A DNA stretch of 64,000 nucleotides from Streptomyces galbus (GCF_005280195.1 NZ_SZPR01000012.1:186001-250000); one strand, 5' to 3'; counted from the first letter of the stretch, positions 24,423 to 34,044 are shown. The notes: generated by a model from the sequence alone, not told the origin. Numbers and translations: made by a program.

Positions 24423-25880
24423 ATGCTCCCCGGGGAGGACGGCGCCGCCCGACGCGTGCTGCCGGTGTGCCTGGCCGCCGGGGCGACCACGCTGCTCGAC
24501 CAGGCCGTCCTGACCATCGCCGTCCCTAGCATGCGCCCGTCGCTCGGGGCGTCCGGGGCGGACGTGCAGTGGATCGTGGCCGGGTACTCCCTCGCCTTCG
24601 GCCTGGCCCTCGTGCCCGGGGGCAGCCTCGGCGACCTGCACGGGCGCAAGCACCTGTTCCTGGCCGGGATGGCGGCGTTCCTGCTGGCCGGGGTGACGGC
24701 GGCGACCGGCGCGGGACCGGGGACCGTGATCGGGGCCCGGCTGGTCCAGGGCGCCGCCGCCGGACTCGTCAACGCCCAGGTGATCGGCACCCTCCAGGAC
24801 GTCTTCCACGGGCCGGCCCGCGGTCGCGCGCTCGGCCTCTACGCGCTGACCGGCGGCGTCGTCACGGCGCTGGGCCCGCCCCTCGGCGGCGTGCTGGTCG
24901 CCGGACTCGGCCCCGGCGCGGGCTGGCGCTGCTGCCTGCTGCTGAGCGCGCCGTGCGCGGCGCTCACCCTCGCCCTCGCCGCCCGCAGGCTGCCCCCGCC
25001 CCGGCGCACCGCACGCACCGCCCGGCTCGACGTCCTCGGCCTCGCCCTGCTGTGCGCCCTCACCCTCACCCTCATGGTGCCCTTCATCCGCACCCCGGAC
25101 GGCGGGGGAGCGGCGCTGGCCTGGGGCGCCGGGGCGGGCGCGCTGGCGGCCCTGTTCGCCGTGCAGCAGCGCACCCGGGTACGGCGGGGCCGCCGGCCCC
25201 TGGTGCACCCGGCGCTCACCTCGTCGAAGCCGTACCTGCTCGGCACGGCCGTCGCCATGGCCCAGTTCGGCTCCTCCCTGGCCGGGTTCCTCGTGCTCAC
25301 CGTCTTCCTCCAGGACGGGCTGGGCCTGTCCGCCCTGCTCACCTCGGCGGTGACGCTGCCCGGCGCGGTCGGCATGGGGCTGTCCTCGGCCCTCGCCTGG
25401 CGGCTGGTCCGGCGCATCGGTCCCCGCACGGTGGCGGTCGGCCTGACCCTGGGCATCGGCGCCGCCCTGGCCGCGGCGGCGGTCGCGCTGCGCGCGCCGA
25501 CGGCGGCGCTGCTCGTGGCGCTGGCCGGGACGCAGCTGCTGTCGGGCGTGGCCGGCGGGCTCACCGTCTCGCCCAACCAGGCGCAGGTGCTCCAGCACGC
25601 CCCGCCGCAGGCCGCCGGGGTGGGCGGCGGCATCCTCCAGATGGCCCAGCGCATCGCGGCGGCCGTCTGCCTCAGCGCCGCCCCGGCCGTCTACCTGCAC
25701 GCGGCCTCGGGGCCCCCGGGAACCGGTCACCCCCGGGCCGGTTACGCGCTCGCCTCGTGCCTGTGCGCGGGACTGCTGGCCGTGGCCCTGGTGCTGTCGC
25801 TGCTGCGCCGCACGACCGCCCCGCCCGCCCCGGCCGGGGTGACGGCGACGCCGGCACCCCGGTCCACGGAGCTGACGTGA
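24423..25880 (+). CDS. MFS transporter, DHA2-like
   Basis: The product is 485 residues with about 14 membrane spans. Motif A is GGSLGDLHGRKHLF after the second helix, and TLLDQAVLTIAVPSMRPSLGAS with VQWIVAGYSLAFG are the first-helix signatures of the DHA2 group. It lacks a ribosome site of its own; the nearest good one serves the in-frame ATG at 24351, so expression may depend on reinitiation. The gene lies inside the sulfur island and points away from the minus arm, so it might export or import a sulfur compound, but drug efflux is equally possible. Confidence 0.82.
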   Translation: MLPGEDGAARRVLPVCLAAGATTLLDQAVLTIAVPSMRPSLGASGADVQWIVAGYSLAFGLALVPGGSLGDLHGRKHLFLAGMAAFLLAGVTAATGAGPGTVIGARLVQGAAAGLVNAQVIGTLQDVFHGPARGRALGLYALTGGVVTALGPPLGGVLVAGLGPGAGWRCCLLLSAPCAALTLALAARRLPPPRRTARTARLDVLGLALLCALTLTLMVPFIRTPDGGGAALAWGAGAGALAALFAVQQRTRVRRGRRPLVHPALTSSKPYLLGTAVAMAQFGSSLAGFLVLTVFLQDGLGLSALLTSAVTLPGAVGMGLSSALAWRLVRRIGPRTVAVGLTLGIGAALAAAAVALRAPTAALLVALAGTQLLSGVAGGLTVSPNQAQVLQHAPPQAAGVGGGILQMAQRIAAAVCLSAAPAVYLHAASGPPGTGHPRAGYALASCLCAGLLAVALVLSLLRRTTAPPAPAGVTATPAPRSTELT

Positions 25881-25932
25881 CGCGTGCGCGCGCTCGCCGC
25901 CTTCATCCGGTCCGTCCCGCTCATCCCGTTCG

Positions 25933-26643
25933 TCACCAGGGCAGCGGGCCGTTCACGTCGACGTACGTACCGGTCGGACCGTCCGGGCCCAGCAGGGCCA
26001 TGCGGACGATGACCTCGGCGCCCTCCTCGACGGTCTGGGTGCCCGCGTGCCCGTTGAGGTCGGTCGCGGTGAAACCCGGCTCCACGGCGTTGACGCGCAG
26101 CTCGGGGAACGCCTTCGCGTACTGGACGGTGATCATGTTCACCGCCGCCTTCGACGCCGGGTAGGCCACGCCCGGGTAGGCGAACGCCGGGTCGCCCTCG
26201 GTGGTGACCCGGGTCAGCGAGGCGAGACCGCTGCTGACGTTCACCACGACCGGCGCCGCGGACCGGCGCAGCAGCGGCAGGAAGGCGCGGGTCACCCGGA
26301 CCACGCCGACGACGTTCGTCTCCAGCACGGTCCGCAGGGTGTCGGGGGTGAGCTCGGCCGGGCCGACGAACGCGTGGCCCTCGCCCCGCTCCTCGATGCC
26401 GGCGTTGTTCACGAGGACGTCCAGGCCGCCGCTCTCGGCCTCGACGGTCTTGGCGGCGGCGGCCACCGACGCGTCGTCGGTGACGTCCAGCAGCACGGCC
26501 CGCGCGCCCAGCCGTTCGGCGGCGGCCCGGCCGCGCCCGGCGTCCCGGCTGCCGACGTAGACGGTGTGGCCCGCGGCGACGAGCCGGCGGGCGGTCTCGA
26601 AGCCGAGACCCTTGTTCGCTCCGGTGATCAGTGTGGTCGTCAT
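25933..26643 (-). CDS. Short-chain dehydrogenase/reductase
   Basis: The product is 236 residues. The cofactor loop is TGANKGLG (7-14), NNAG is present, and the catalytic motif includes a Ser in NVSSGLAS and the YPASK tyrosine-lysine pair. It resembles carbonyl-reductase-like SDRs of about 240 residues used as general aldehyde/ketone reductases. It converges on the MFS gene, has no operon partner and is separated by a divergent region from the leader peptide at 26851. Its link to sulfur metabolism is only positional. Confidence 0.87.
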   Translation of the reverse strand: MTTTLITGANKGLGFETARRLVAAGHTVYVGSRDAGRGRAAAERLGARAVLLDVTDDASVAAAAKTVEAESGGLDVLVNNAGIEERGEGHAFVGPAELTPDTLRTVLETNVVGVVRVTRAFLPLLRRSAAPVVVNVSSGLASLTRVTTEGDPAFAYPGVAYPASKAAVNMITVQYAKAFPELRVNAVEPGFTATDLNGHAGTQTVEEGAEVIVRMALLGPDGPTGTYVDVNGPLPW

Positions 26644-26850
26644 GCGTCCAGCCTCGCGCCGGACGGCGTTCCCAGGCAGTACCCCCCTGTTCCTGGGGGT
26701 GACAGGACCAGGCACGCCCGGCCGCGCGGAGGCGTGGGCGCGGCCCGCGCGGAGAGGTGCCCTACAACCAGCTGGTGGACGACCCCTTGACGGGGCCTGG
26801 AGGCGGATCGACACTCGAAGGCGGGAATCCTAGTGAACAGGTAGGGAAAC

Positions 26851-26985
26851 ATGGGCCACGCGGAGCCGGACACCACCCGGGCGAGCCGAACCGGCCGCAC
26901 GACGTGGTCGTCACCCCTGCTCACCTCCCGCCGCCACATCGACCTGCAGCGCGTGTGCAGCGCCATCGGCGCCGCCCTGGACTGA
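26851..26985 (+). CDS. Sulfur-type leader peptide
   Basis: The ORF is 44 codons, ATG at 26851 with AGGGA about five bases before it. The segment LLTSRRHIDLQRVCSAIG matches the leader motif, with a single cysteine (C37). It lies 409 bases upstream of the glutathione-transferase-like gene at 27395. Confidence 0.72.
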   Translation: MGHAEPDTTRASRTGRTTWSSPLLTSRRHIDLQRVCSAIGAALD

Positions 26986-27394
26986 CCCGGGGCCGGCCGG
27001 CCGCGCCCTGAGCGGGCCGTGCCGCCCGACGGCGGTCCGAGGCGCGTGCCCGTGAGGCCCGCCGTGCGTCCGGACGACGACGCCGGCCGGGGACCGCACC
27101 CGCGGCGCACCGTCCCAGGCCCGCCCGCGGAGCGCCGCACGCCCGGGTCCCCGGCCGCCCTCCCCGGCCGCCCCCGCCACCCGCCGCGCCAACCGGGCGT
27201 CCGTGCCCCGCGCCAGTGCCGTCCGGGGCCGTCCCGAGTCGGCGTCCCGCCGCCCACGTGCCGTCCCGCCACCGACAGCCGTCCGCCACCCGTGGCCGCC
27301 GGCCCTGCCGCCGAAGCCGTCCGCAGTCGCCGTAGCCGTCCGCAGCCGCCTCCACCGCGCGCACCTCGCGTCGCGCCCGCCTCCGGGGAGAGAC
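26986..27394. other. 409-base G+C-rich region between leader peptide and GST-like gene
   Basis: There is no gene I can support. Frames are Arg/Pro-rich with no motif. The sequence is extremely G+C rich with many short self-complementary runs, consistent with an attenuator or structured leader. Confidence 0.4.
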
Positions 27395-28294
27395 ATGTCC
27401 GTCACGCCACTGGCCGCCCACCACCCGTCCGACCGGCCCGGCCCCGCCTTCCGCGGGCGCATCGGCCGCGACGCGCGCAGCGGCCACTACGCCGTGCCGC
27501 GCCGCTACCGCCTGCACCTGTCGCCCGCCGACCCCGACGGGCTGCGCATCGCCGTCACGCACAGCCTGCTCGGCCTCGACAGGGCCTGTCCCGTGACGTT
27601 CCTGCCCGCCGTCCCCGACTGTCCCGACGGCGGCCACTCCGCGCTGCGCCCGCTCTACGAGGCCAGCGCACACCACTACACCGGGCCCGCCCTCGGCCCC
27701 GTGCTCAGCGACGACTGGTCCGGGCGGATCGTCTCCACCCACGGCCCCGACATCGCCCGGGACCTGGCCCGGCACTTCGGGGGCGGCCGGCCGTCGCTGT
27801 ACCCGTGCGGCGCCGAGTCCGAGATCGAGGCCGTGCAGCGGATGTGCGCCCAGGGCGTCGAACAGGCCGCGCAGCGCGCCGGATCGGCCGACGCCGGCCC
27901 GGCGGAACGAGCCGAAGCCCTGGACACCCTGCTCGACACGCTCGGTGTGCTGGAGCGCGGCCTCGCCGCGCAGCCGCACCTGATCGGCGATCAGATCACG
28001 GCGGCCGACGTCGAGTTGTGGGTGACCCTGGTCCAGCTCGACACCGTGCACCGCCACCACCTGGACGCCTCGGCCGTGCGCCGCGTCGCCGGGCACCCCG
28101 CCCTGTGGGCGTACGCGCGCCGTCTCACCGCGCACCCTGCCTTCGGCCGGCACCTCGACCTCGACGGCATCGCGCGCCGCCACCAGGCCCGCTGCCGGGG
28201 CCTGGAGGCCGCCGGCGCCGCCGTCCAGATCCTGGACTGGGCGGCCCTCGCCCTGGACGCCGACCGCGCCCGGCCGCAGGTCGAACGCCCCTGA
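27395..28294 (+). CDS. Glutathione S-transferase-like protein (Xi/GHR family) lacking the catalytic Cys
   Basis: The product is 299 residues. The C-terminal all-helical GST domain is clear (PHLIGDQITAADVELWVTLVQLDTV). The N-terminal half follows the glutathionyl-hydroquinone-reductase pattern: GRDARSGHYAVPRRYRLHLSPAD, then GL and ISTHGPDIARDL. At the position of the catalytic CPWA, however, the sequence reads ADPDG (residues 45-49), so Asp46 replaces the nucleophilic cysteine; C65 in RACP is a possible displaced thiol. GGGGAG precedes the ATG at 27395. It sits between a leader peptide and a SAM-IV riboswitch, so co-expression with sulfur scavenging is likely. A classical reductase activity is doubtful. 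Confidence 0.82.
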   Translation: MSVTPLAAHHPSDRPGPAFRGRIGRDARSGHYAVPRRYRLHLSPADPDGLRIAVTHSLLGLDRACPVTFLPAVPDCPDGGHSALRPLYEASAHHYTGPALGPVLSDDWSGRIVSTHGPDIARDLARHFGGGRPSLYPCGAESEIEAVQRMCAQGVEQAAQRAGSADAGPAERAEALDTLLDTLGVLERGLAAQPHLIGDQITAADVELWVTLVQLDTVHRHHLDASAVRRVAGHPALWAYARRLTAHPAFGRHLDLDGIARRHQARCRGLEAAGAAVQILDWAALALDADRARPQVERP

Positions 28295-28318
28295 GCCGGT
28301 CCAACCCGTGGACCGGCG

Positions 28319-28349
28319 TTGACATCACGGGCGGGGACTGTCTTAACTT
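28319..28349 (+). promoter_or_regulatory. Promoter upstream of the SAM riboswitch
   Basis: TTGACA (28319-28324) is a consensus -35 and TAACTT (28344-28349) a plausible -10, with 19 bases between them. Transcription would begin a few bases before the riboswitch stem at 28362. Confidence 0.55.
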
Positions 28350-28361
28350 ACGGCCCAGAAC

Positions 28362-28440
28362 GGTCAAGAGCGTCAGCGACAAGCCCTGGCTTGCTGACCG
28401 GCAACCCTCGCACCGCGGTGGGGTGCCCCAGGTGACGACC
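28362..28440 (+). promoter_or_regulatory. SAM-binding riboswitch, SAM-IV type
   Basis: Closing stem GGTC (28362-28365) pairs with GACC (28437-28440). Within it are the SAM-I/IV hallmarks: GAG then GTCAGC/GCTGAC forming P2 around AAGCCCTGGCTT, followed by CGGCAACCCTC, GCGGTGGGGTGCC and CCAGGTGACGACC. This matches the actinomycete SAM-IV consensus as I remember it, including sequence beyond the closing stem that could form the extra pseudoknot hairpin. SAM-IV RNAs control sulfur and methionine genes in actinobacteria. Here it precedes a leader peptide and an ABC/monooxygenase operon, so high SAM should turn the operon down. Confidence 0.85.
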
Positions 28441-28532
28441 GGACCGGACGACGGATTCGGTAAGCGCGAGAGCCCCGCACGGGGCCGGGACAGCCCCCTC
28501 GCCGGGGGGCCGGAACAGAGACGGTGACCACG

Positions 28533-28691
28533 ATGTACGCAGCCGACAGGACGGCCCCCCGCCGCTCCCGGGGCTGCGTACGGCCGTCCGCCGACCAGCC
28601 CGCCCCGCTCGTGGCCGACCGCGCCGTCGATCTGCTCCGGGTCAGCAGCGCACTGTGTACCGCACCGGGCCGCGCCCGCTGTCGGGGCTGA
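28533..28691 (+). CDS. Sulfur-type leader peptide downstream of the riboswitch
   Basis: The ORF is 52 codons, with ATG at 28533. ADRAVDLLRVSSALC is the leader motif, preceded by an unusually long N-terminal part, with cysteines C15, C42 and C50. It lies 92 bases after the riboswitch core and 197 bases before the permease start, so the operon has two stacked sulfur-responsive leader elements. Confidence 0.72.
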   Translation: MYAADRTAPRRSRGCVRPSADQPAPLVADRAVDLLRVSSALCTAPGRARCRG

Positions 28692-28888
28692 CACCACCCC
28701 CGAGCCGCGTACCCGACGAACACCGCCCGAGCGGTGTGCCGTTGTCCGCCCCGCCCCGGTCGCCTCACCCCACCGTGCGCCGCGTCCCCGCCGCGCCGTC
28801 CGAGCGGTCCCCGCCGCACGGCCGGCGCGCCCCGACCGTCCACGGTGAACTCCCGACCGGGGTGTCCGACTCCCGCCGGAGCCCCTCC

Positions 28889-29862
28889 ATGAGCGAATCC
28901 CCGGCCGCCGTGTCCCTCGTCACGGCGCCACCCACCGACACACCGTCAAGACCCGTGTCCGCGCAGCGCGTCCAGCCGCTGCGCCGCCCCGGGCGCTGGA
29001 TCGCCACCGCCGTGGTCCTCGTCCTCGCCGCCCAGTTCGTGCACGGCCTGGTCACCAACCCCTTCTACCAGTGGGACCGGTTCGGCTACTGGTTCCTGCG
29101 CCCCACCATCCTCGACGGACTGCTGATCACCCTCGAGGTCACCGCCTGGAGCGCGGTCCTCGGCCTGCTCGGCGGCATCGTGTTCGCCCTGGCCCGGCTC
29201 TCCGGCAGCCCGGTGCTGCGCGCGGTGAGCTGGACCTACGTGTGGGCGCTGCGCTCCGTCCCGCTCATCGTGGTGCTGCTGTTCCTCTACAACTTCAGCG
29301 CCCTGTACCAGACGTTGAGCATCGGCGTCCCCTTCGGACCCGCGTTCGTCCGCTTCGACGAGTCCCGGCTCGCCACCGACATGGCCATCGCCGTCGTCGG
29401 CCTGAGCCTGCACGAGTCGGCGTACGCAGCGGAGGTCGTCCGCGGCGGCATCCTCTCCGTCGACCAGGGCCAGCACGAGGCGGCCGCCGCCCTCGGCCTG
29501 CCGAAGGGCTACCAGTTCCGCAGGATCGTCTTCCCGCAGGCGCTGCGCTCCATCACCCCGAACTACGTCAACCAGCTCATCAACCTGATCAAGAGCAGCT
29601 CGCTGGTCTTCTACGTGTCGCTGCTCGACCTGTTCGGCACGGCGCAGTCGATGGGCTCCACCTACCCCGGCGACATCGTGCCGCTGCTGCTGGTGGTCAC
29701 CGTCTGGTACCTGATCCTCACCAGCGTCGTCTCCGTCATCCAGTTCTACGTCGAGCGGTACTACGCCCGGGGCGCCACGCGCACCCTGCCGCCGACCCCG
29801 CTGCAGAGGCTGCGCGCCGGCCTCACCGACGTGCGGGACCGCATCCGCAGGGAGGCCGCCGT

Positions 29863-29866
<4 letters not shown>
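28889..29866 (+). CDS. Polar amino acid / cystine-type ABC transporter permease
   Basis: The product is 325 residues. A cytoplasmic N-terminus of about 40 residues is followed by five to six membrane helices of the HisM/GltK family. The EAA coupling loop is seen as ESAYAAEVVRGGILSVDQGQHEAAAALGLPKG near residues 180-210. Family members import histidine, glutamate, cystine and related zwitterions. Here the riboswitch and leader peptide suggest a sulfur-containing substrate such as cystine, a thioether or a sulfonate conjugate. The start at 28889 has a weak GGAG. The stop overlaps the ATPase start (ATGA). Confidence 0.88.
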
Positions 29867-30648
<782 letters not shown>

Positions 30649-30747
30649 CCCCCCTGCCGCCGCCCGCCCCCGCACCACCTCCTCCACCTCGCCCCTCGTC
30701 ACTTTCCGTATCTCTCTCCTCGCACCGTGCAACGACAAGGAACAGCC

Positions 30748-31767
30748 ATGCCCCGCCACTTCACCCGACGCAGCCTGATACGCGGCATCACCGCGGCGAC
30801 CGCGGTCGCCACCCTCGCCACCGGGCTCGCCGCCTGCGGTGGTGACAGCGACGCCGCCACCACGACCGGCGCCGCCGGCACGGTCACCGTGGGCAGACTG
30901 TCCAACGGCGCCGCGAAGGAGGCCACCCTGAAGGTCTCCGAGGTCAAGTCCATCAGCGCCGAACTGCCCGCCGACGTCCGCAGGAGCGGCAAGCTGGTGA
31001 TCGGCTCGGGCACCCTCCCGGCCGGGGCCCCGCCGCTCGGCTTCACCGGCAGCGACCAGAAGACCCTCACCGGCTCCGAGGTGGACCTGGCCCGCCTGGT
31101 CGCCGCCGTCCTCGGTCTCGAACCCGAGGTCAAGCGCTTCACCTGGGAGAACCTCTTCGTCGGCATCGACAGCGGCAAGGTGGACGTCGGTTTCTCCAAC
31201 ATCACCGACACCGAGGAGCGCAAGCAGAAGTACGAGTTCGCCTCCTACCGCAAGGACGACCTCGCCTTCGAGACGCTGAAGAAGTCCTCGTGGACGTTCG
31301 ACGGCGACTACCGGGCCCTGGCCGGCCGGACGGTGTCGGTCGGCGCCGGCACCAACCAGGAGCGGATCCTGCTGGAGTGGAAGGGCAAGCTGGAGAAGGA
31401 GGGCAAGAAGCTCACCGTCAAGTACTTCCAGGACTCCAACAGCACCTACCTGGCCCTCAACAGCGGCAAGATCGACGCCTACTTCGGGCCCAGCCCCAAC
31501 CTCTCCTACCACGTCACCCAGAGCGCGAGCACGCCCAGCCCGACCCGCCTCGCGGGCCAGTTCTCCGGCGCCGGCGCCACGCTCCAGGGCCTGATCGCCG
31601 CGACGGCCAAGAAGGGCAGCGGCCTCGCCAAGCCGCTCTCCGACGCGATCAACCACCTGATCGACAACGGCCAGTACGCCAAGTGGCTCACCGCCTGGAA
31701 CCTCTCCAACGACGCGGTCACCAAGTCGGAGGTCAACCCGCCCGGGCTGCCGCTCGACAACGCCTGA
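30748..31767 (+). CDS. ABC transporter substrate-binding lipoprotein (amino-acid type)
   Basis: The product is 339 residues from the ATG at 30748, preceded by AAGGAA. The signal has a twin-arginine-like TRRSLIRG (6-13) and ends in the lipobox LAAC with C30. The mature protein has the SBP_bac_3 fold: SGKLVIGSGTLPAGAPPLGF, GSEVDLARLVAAVLG, WENLFVGIDSGKVDVGFSNITDTEERKQKYEFASY. An extra segment of about 50 residues precedes the conserved core. The missing carboxylate-binding Arg context suggests a ligand other than a common amino acid, but I would not press this. Confidence 0.9.
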   Translation: MPRHFTRRSLIRGITAATAVATLATGLAACGGDSDAATTTGAAGTVTVGRLSNGAAKEATLKVSEVKSISAELPADVRRSGKLVIGSGTLPAGAPPLGFTGSDQKTLTGSEVDLARLVAAVLGLEPEVKRFTWENLFVGIDSGKVDVGFSNITDTEERKQKYEFASYRKDDLAFETLKKSSWTFDGDYRALAGRTVSVGAGTNQERILLEWKGKLEKEGKKLTVKYFQDSNSTYLALNSGKIDAYFGPSPNLSYHVTQSASTPSPTRLAGQFSGAGATLQGLIAATAKKGSGLAKPLSDAINHLIDNGQYAKWLTAWNLSNDAVTKSEVNPPGLPLDNA

Positions 31768-31812
31768 CCCGCATCCCCGACCCACCCGAGCCGAGAGAGG
31801 AACTCCGCCCCC

Positions 31813-32628
31813 GTGGACCAGCCGACCGACCTCCGCGGAGGCGGAGCCCTCCCTGTGACCGGCCCGCACCCCCTCGACAACGCCGTCTGGGCGGCCCTCA
31901 CCGGCCCCCACGCCTCCCTCGCCGAGCGCCTGGGCCGGGCCGCCCGCTACCCGGCCGACGTCTACGCCTTCGCCGCCCTCGCCGATCCCGCGGACCCGGC
32001 CGCGTGGGCCGACCTGCACGCGCTCGCCGGGCCGGGAACCACCGTACGGGTCAAGCCCGTCGACGACGTGCCCGACGGCTGGGAGGTCGTCGGCACCGGC
32101 CGCGGCGTCCAGCTCGTCGGCACCGCCCTGCGCGCCGAACCCGCGCCCGAGGCGGTACGGCTCGGCCCCGCCGACGTCCCCGACATCCTCGACCTGGTCG
32201 CCCGCACCCGGCCCGGCCCGTTCCTGCGCCGGACCGTGGAACTCGGCACCTACCTCGGCATCCGGCACCACGGCCGGCTGGTCGCCCTGGCCGGGGAGAG
32301 GCTGCGGCTGCCCGGCTGGACGGAGATCAGCGCGGTGTGCACCGACCCCGAGCACCGGGGGAGGGGCCTGACCACCCGGCTGATCCGCGCCGTCGCCGCC
32401 GGCATCCGCGCCCGCGGCGACGTGCCCTTCCTGCACGCCGCCGCCGACAACACCCCGGCCATCCGCCTCTACCGGTCCCTCGGCTTCGCGCTGCGCCGCG
32501 GCTCGCGGATCGTCGTCCTGCGCACCCCGGGAACACCCGCCGTCCGCACGGCTGTTGCACCCTACGACGCGACCGGCGAGGCCGCGCCGGACGGTCCCGG
32601 CGCCCCGAGGACGGAGGTGACGGCATGA
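31813..32628 (+). CDS. GNAT family N-acetyltransferase
   Basis: The product is 271 residues from a GTG at 31813 behind GAGAGGA. The first 110 residues form a GNAT-like N-terminal domain. The C-terminal half has the acetyl-CoA pyrophosphate loop in EHRGRGLTTRLI and the beta-5/alpha-4 segment FLHAAADNTPAIRLYRSLGF. Such two-part FR47-like enzymes recur next to luciferase-like monooxygenases in actinobacterial organosulfur operons. It might acetylate an amino-thiol or amino-acid substrate or product, but the acceptor is unknown. Confidence 0.86.
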   Translation: MDQPTDLRGGGALPVTGPHPLDNAVWAALTGPHASLAERLGRAARYPADVYAFAALADPADPAAWADLHALAGPGTTVRVKPVDDVPDGWEVVGTGRGVQLVGTALRAEPAPEAVRLGPADVPDILDLVARTRPGPFLRRTVELGTYLGIRHHGRLVALAGERLRLPGWTEISAVCTDPEHRGRGLTTRLIRAVAAGIRARGDVPFLHAAADNTPAIRLYRSLGFALRRGSRIVVLRTPGTPAVRTAVAPYDATGEAAPDGPGAPRTEVTA

Positions 32629-32699
32629 CCGCCGTCCCGCACACCGTGCCCCCGCCCACCCGGCCGCACCGCGCCCCCGGCGCCCGCTGTCGCCCCTGA
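32625..32699 (+). CDS. 24-codon ORF overlapping the GNAT stop (doubtful)
   Basis: An ATG overlaps the TGA of the acetyltransferase (ATGA), with GGAGG about 8 bases upstream, and opens a short Pro/Arg-rich frame ending in C-R-P. The coupling and ribosome site look real; the product resembles nothing I know. Confidence 0.3.
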   Translation: MTAVPHTVPPPTRPHRAPGARCRP

Positions 32700-32792
32700 C
32701 CGCACTCGACTTCCCCCGCCCCGTCGCCCGCCGCCGCCCCGAGCCCGCACGCGGCCCGGCGACCCCGTACGGACCTCCAGGAAGGCACTGAC

Positions 32793-34022
32793 GTGTCCCC
32801 CTCCTCCGCGAACCCCGCGACCGCTTCCGAGCGTCCCGCCTCCGCCCTGCACCTCGCCGTCGCCCTCGACGGCACCGGCTGGCACCCCGCCTCCTGGCGC
32901 GAGCCGGTCGCCCGCCCCCGTGACCTGTTCACCGCCCGCTACTGGGCCGACCTCGTCACCGAGGCCGAGCACGGACTGCTCGACTTCGTCACCCTGGAGG
33001 ACGGCCTCGGCCCCCAGTCCTCCCACTTCCTGGACCCCGACGAGCGCACCGACCAGGTGCGCGGCCGGCTCGACGCCGTCCTCGTCGCCTCCCGCGTCGC
33101 CCCCCTCACCCGCCACATCGGCCTGGTGCCGACCGTGGTGGCCACCCACACCGAGCCCTTCCACATCTCCAAGGCCATCGCCACGCTCGACTACGTGAGC
33201 ACCGGCCGCGCCGGCCTGCGCGTGCAGATCACCGCCCGGCCCAACGAGGCCGCGCACTTCGGCCGCCGCACCCTCGAGCGCATCGACTCCTACGACCCCC
33301 CGCTCCCCCCGGTGGTGAGCGAGCTCTTCGACGAGGCCGCCGACCACGTCGAGGTCGTGCGCCGCCTGTGGGACAGCTGGGAGGACGACGCGGAGATCCG
33401 CGACGTGGCCACCGGCCGGTTCATCGACCGCGACAAGCTGCACTACATCGACTTCCAGGGCCGCCACTTCAGCGTCAAGGGCCCCTCCATCACGCCCCGC
33501 CCGCCGCAGGGCCAGCCTCTGGTCACCGCCCTCGCCCACGCCACGGTCCCGTACCGGCTGGTGGCCCGCGCCGCCGACGTCGGCTACGTCACCCCGCACG
33601 ACGCCGGCCAGGCCCGCGCGATCGTCGCCGAGATCCGCGCCGAGCAGGACGCCGCCGGCCGCTCCGCCGAGCCGCTGCACGTCTTCGGCGACCTGGTGGT
33701 CTTCCTCGACGACGACCCCGGCGCCGCCCGCGCCCGCCGCGAGCGCCTCGACGCGCTCGCCGGGGAGCCGTACACCAGCGACGCCCTGGTCTTCACCGGC
33801 ACCCCGGCACAACTCGCTGACCAGCTGCAGGAGTTGCAGTCGGCCGGTCTCACCGGCTTCCGGCTGCGCCCCGCCGTCGCCGGGCACGACCTGCCCGCGA
33901 TCACCCGCGGCCTGGTGCCCGAACTCCAGCGCCGCGGCGCCTTCCGCCGCGCCTACGAGGCCGACACCCTGCGCGGCCTGCTCGGCCTCGCCCGCCCCGC
34001 CAACCGCTACGCCGCAGCCTGA
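32793..34022 (+). CDS. LLM-class flavin monooxygenase (SnaA-like)
   Basis: The product is 409 residues from a GTG at 32793 with AGGAAGG about 10 bases before it. The barrel begins at SALHLAVALDGTGWHPASWREP, with HISKAIATLDYVSTGRAGLRVQIT and DSWEDDAEIRDVATGRFIDRDKLHYIDFQGRHFSVKGPS. The last block is nearly identical to its paralogue on the minus arm (21148-22248). It uses reduced FMN supplied by a separate reductase, none of which is encoded here. It is co-transcribed with the next monooxygenase and the importer, arguing for oxidation of the imported substrate. Confidence 0.88.
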   Translation: MSPSSANPATASERPASALHLAVALDGTGWHPASWREPVARPRDLFTARYWADLVTEAEHGLLDFVTLEDGLGPQSSHFLDPDERTDQVRGRLDAVLVASRVAPLTRHIGLVPTVVATHTEPFHISKAIATLDYVSTGRAGLRVQITARPNEAAHFGRRTLERIDSYDPPLPPVVSELFDEAADHVEVVRRLWDSWEDDAEIRDVATGRFIDRDKLHYIDFQGRHFSVKGPSITPRPPQGQPLVTALAHATVPYRLVARAADVGYVTPHDAGQARAIVAEIRAEQDAAGRSAEPLHVFGDLVVFLDDDPGAARARRERLDALAGEPYTSDALVFTGTPAQLADQLQELQSAGLTGFRLRPAVAGHDLPAITRGLVPELQRRGAFRRAYEADTLRGLLGLARPANRYAAA

Positions 34023-34044
34023 ACCGGCCGGAGGACCACGGACC

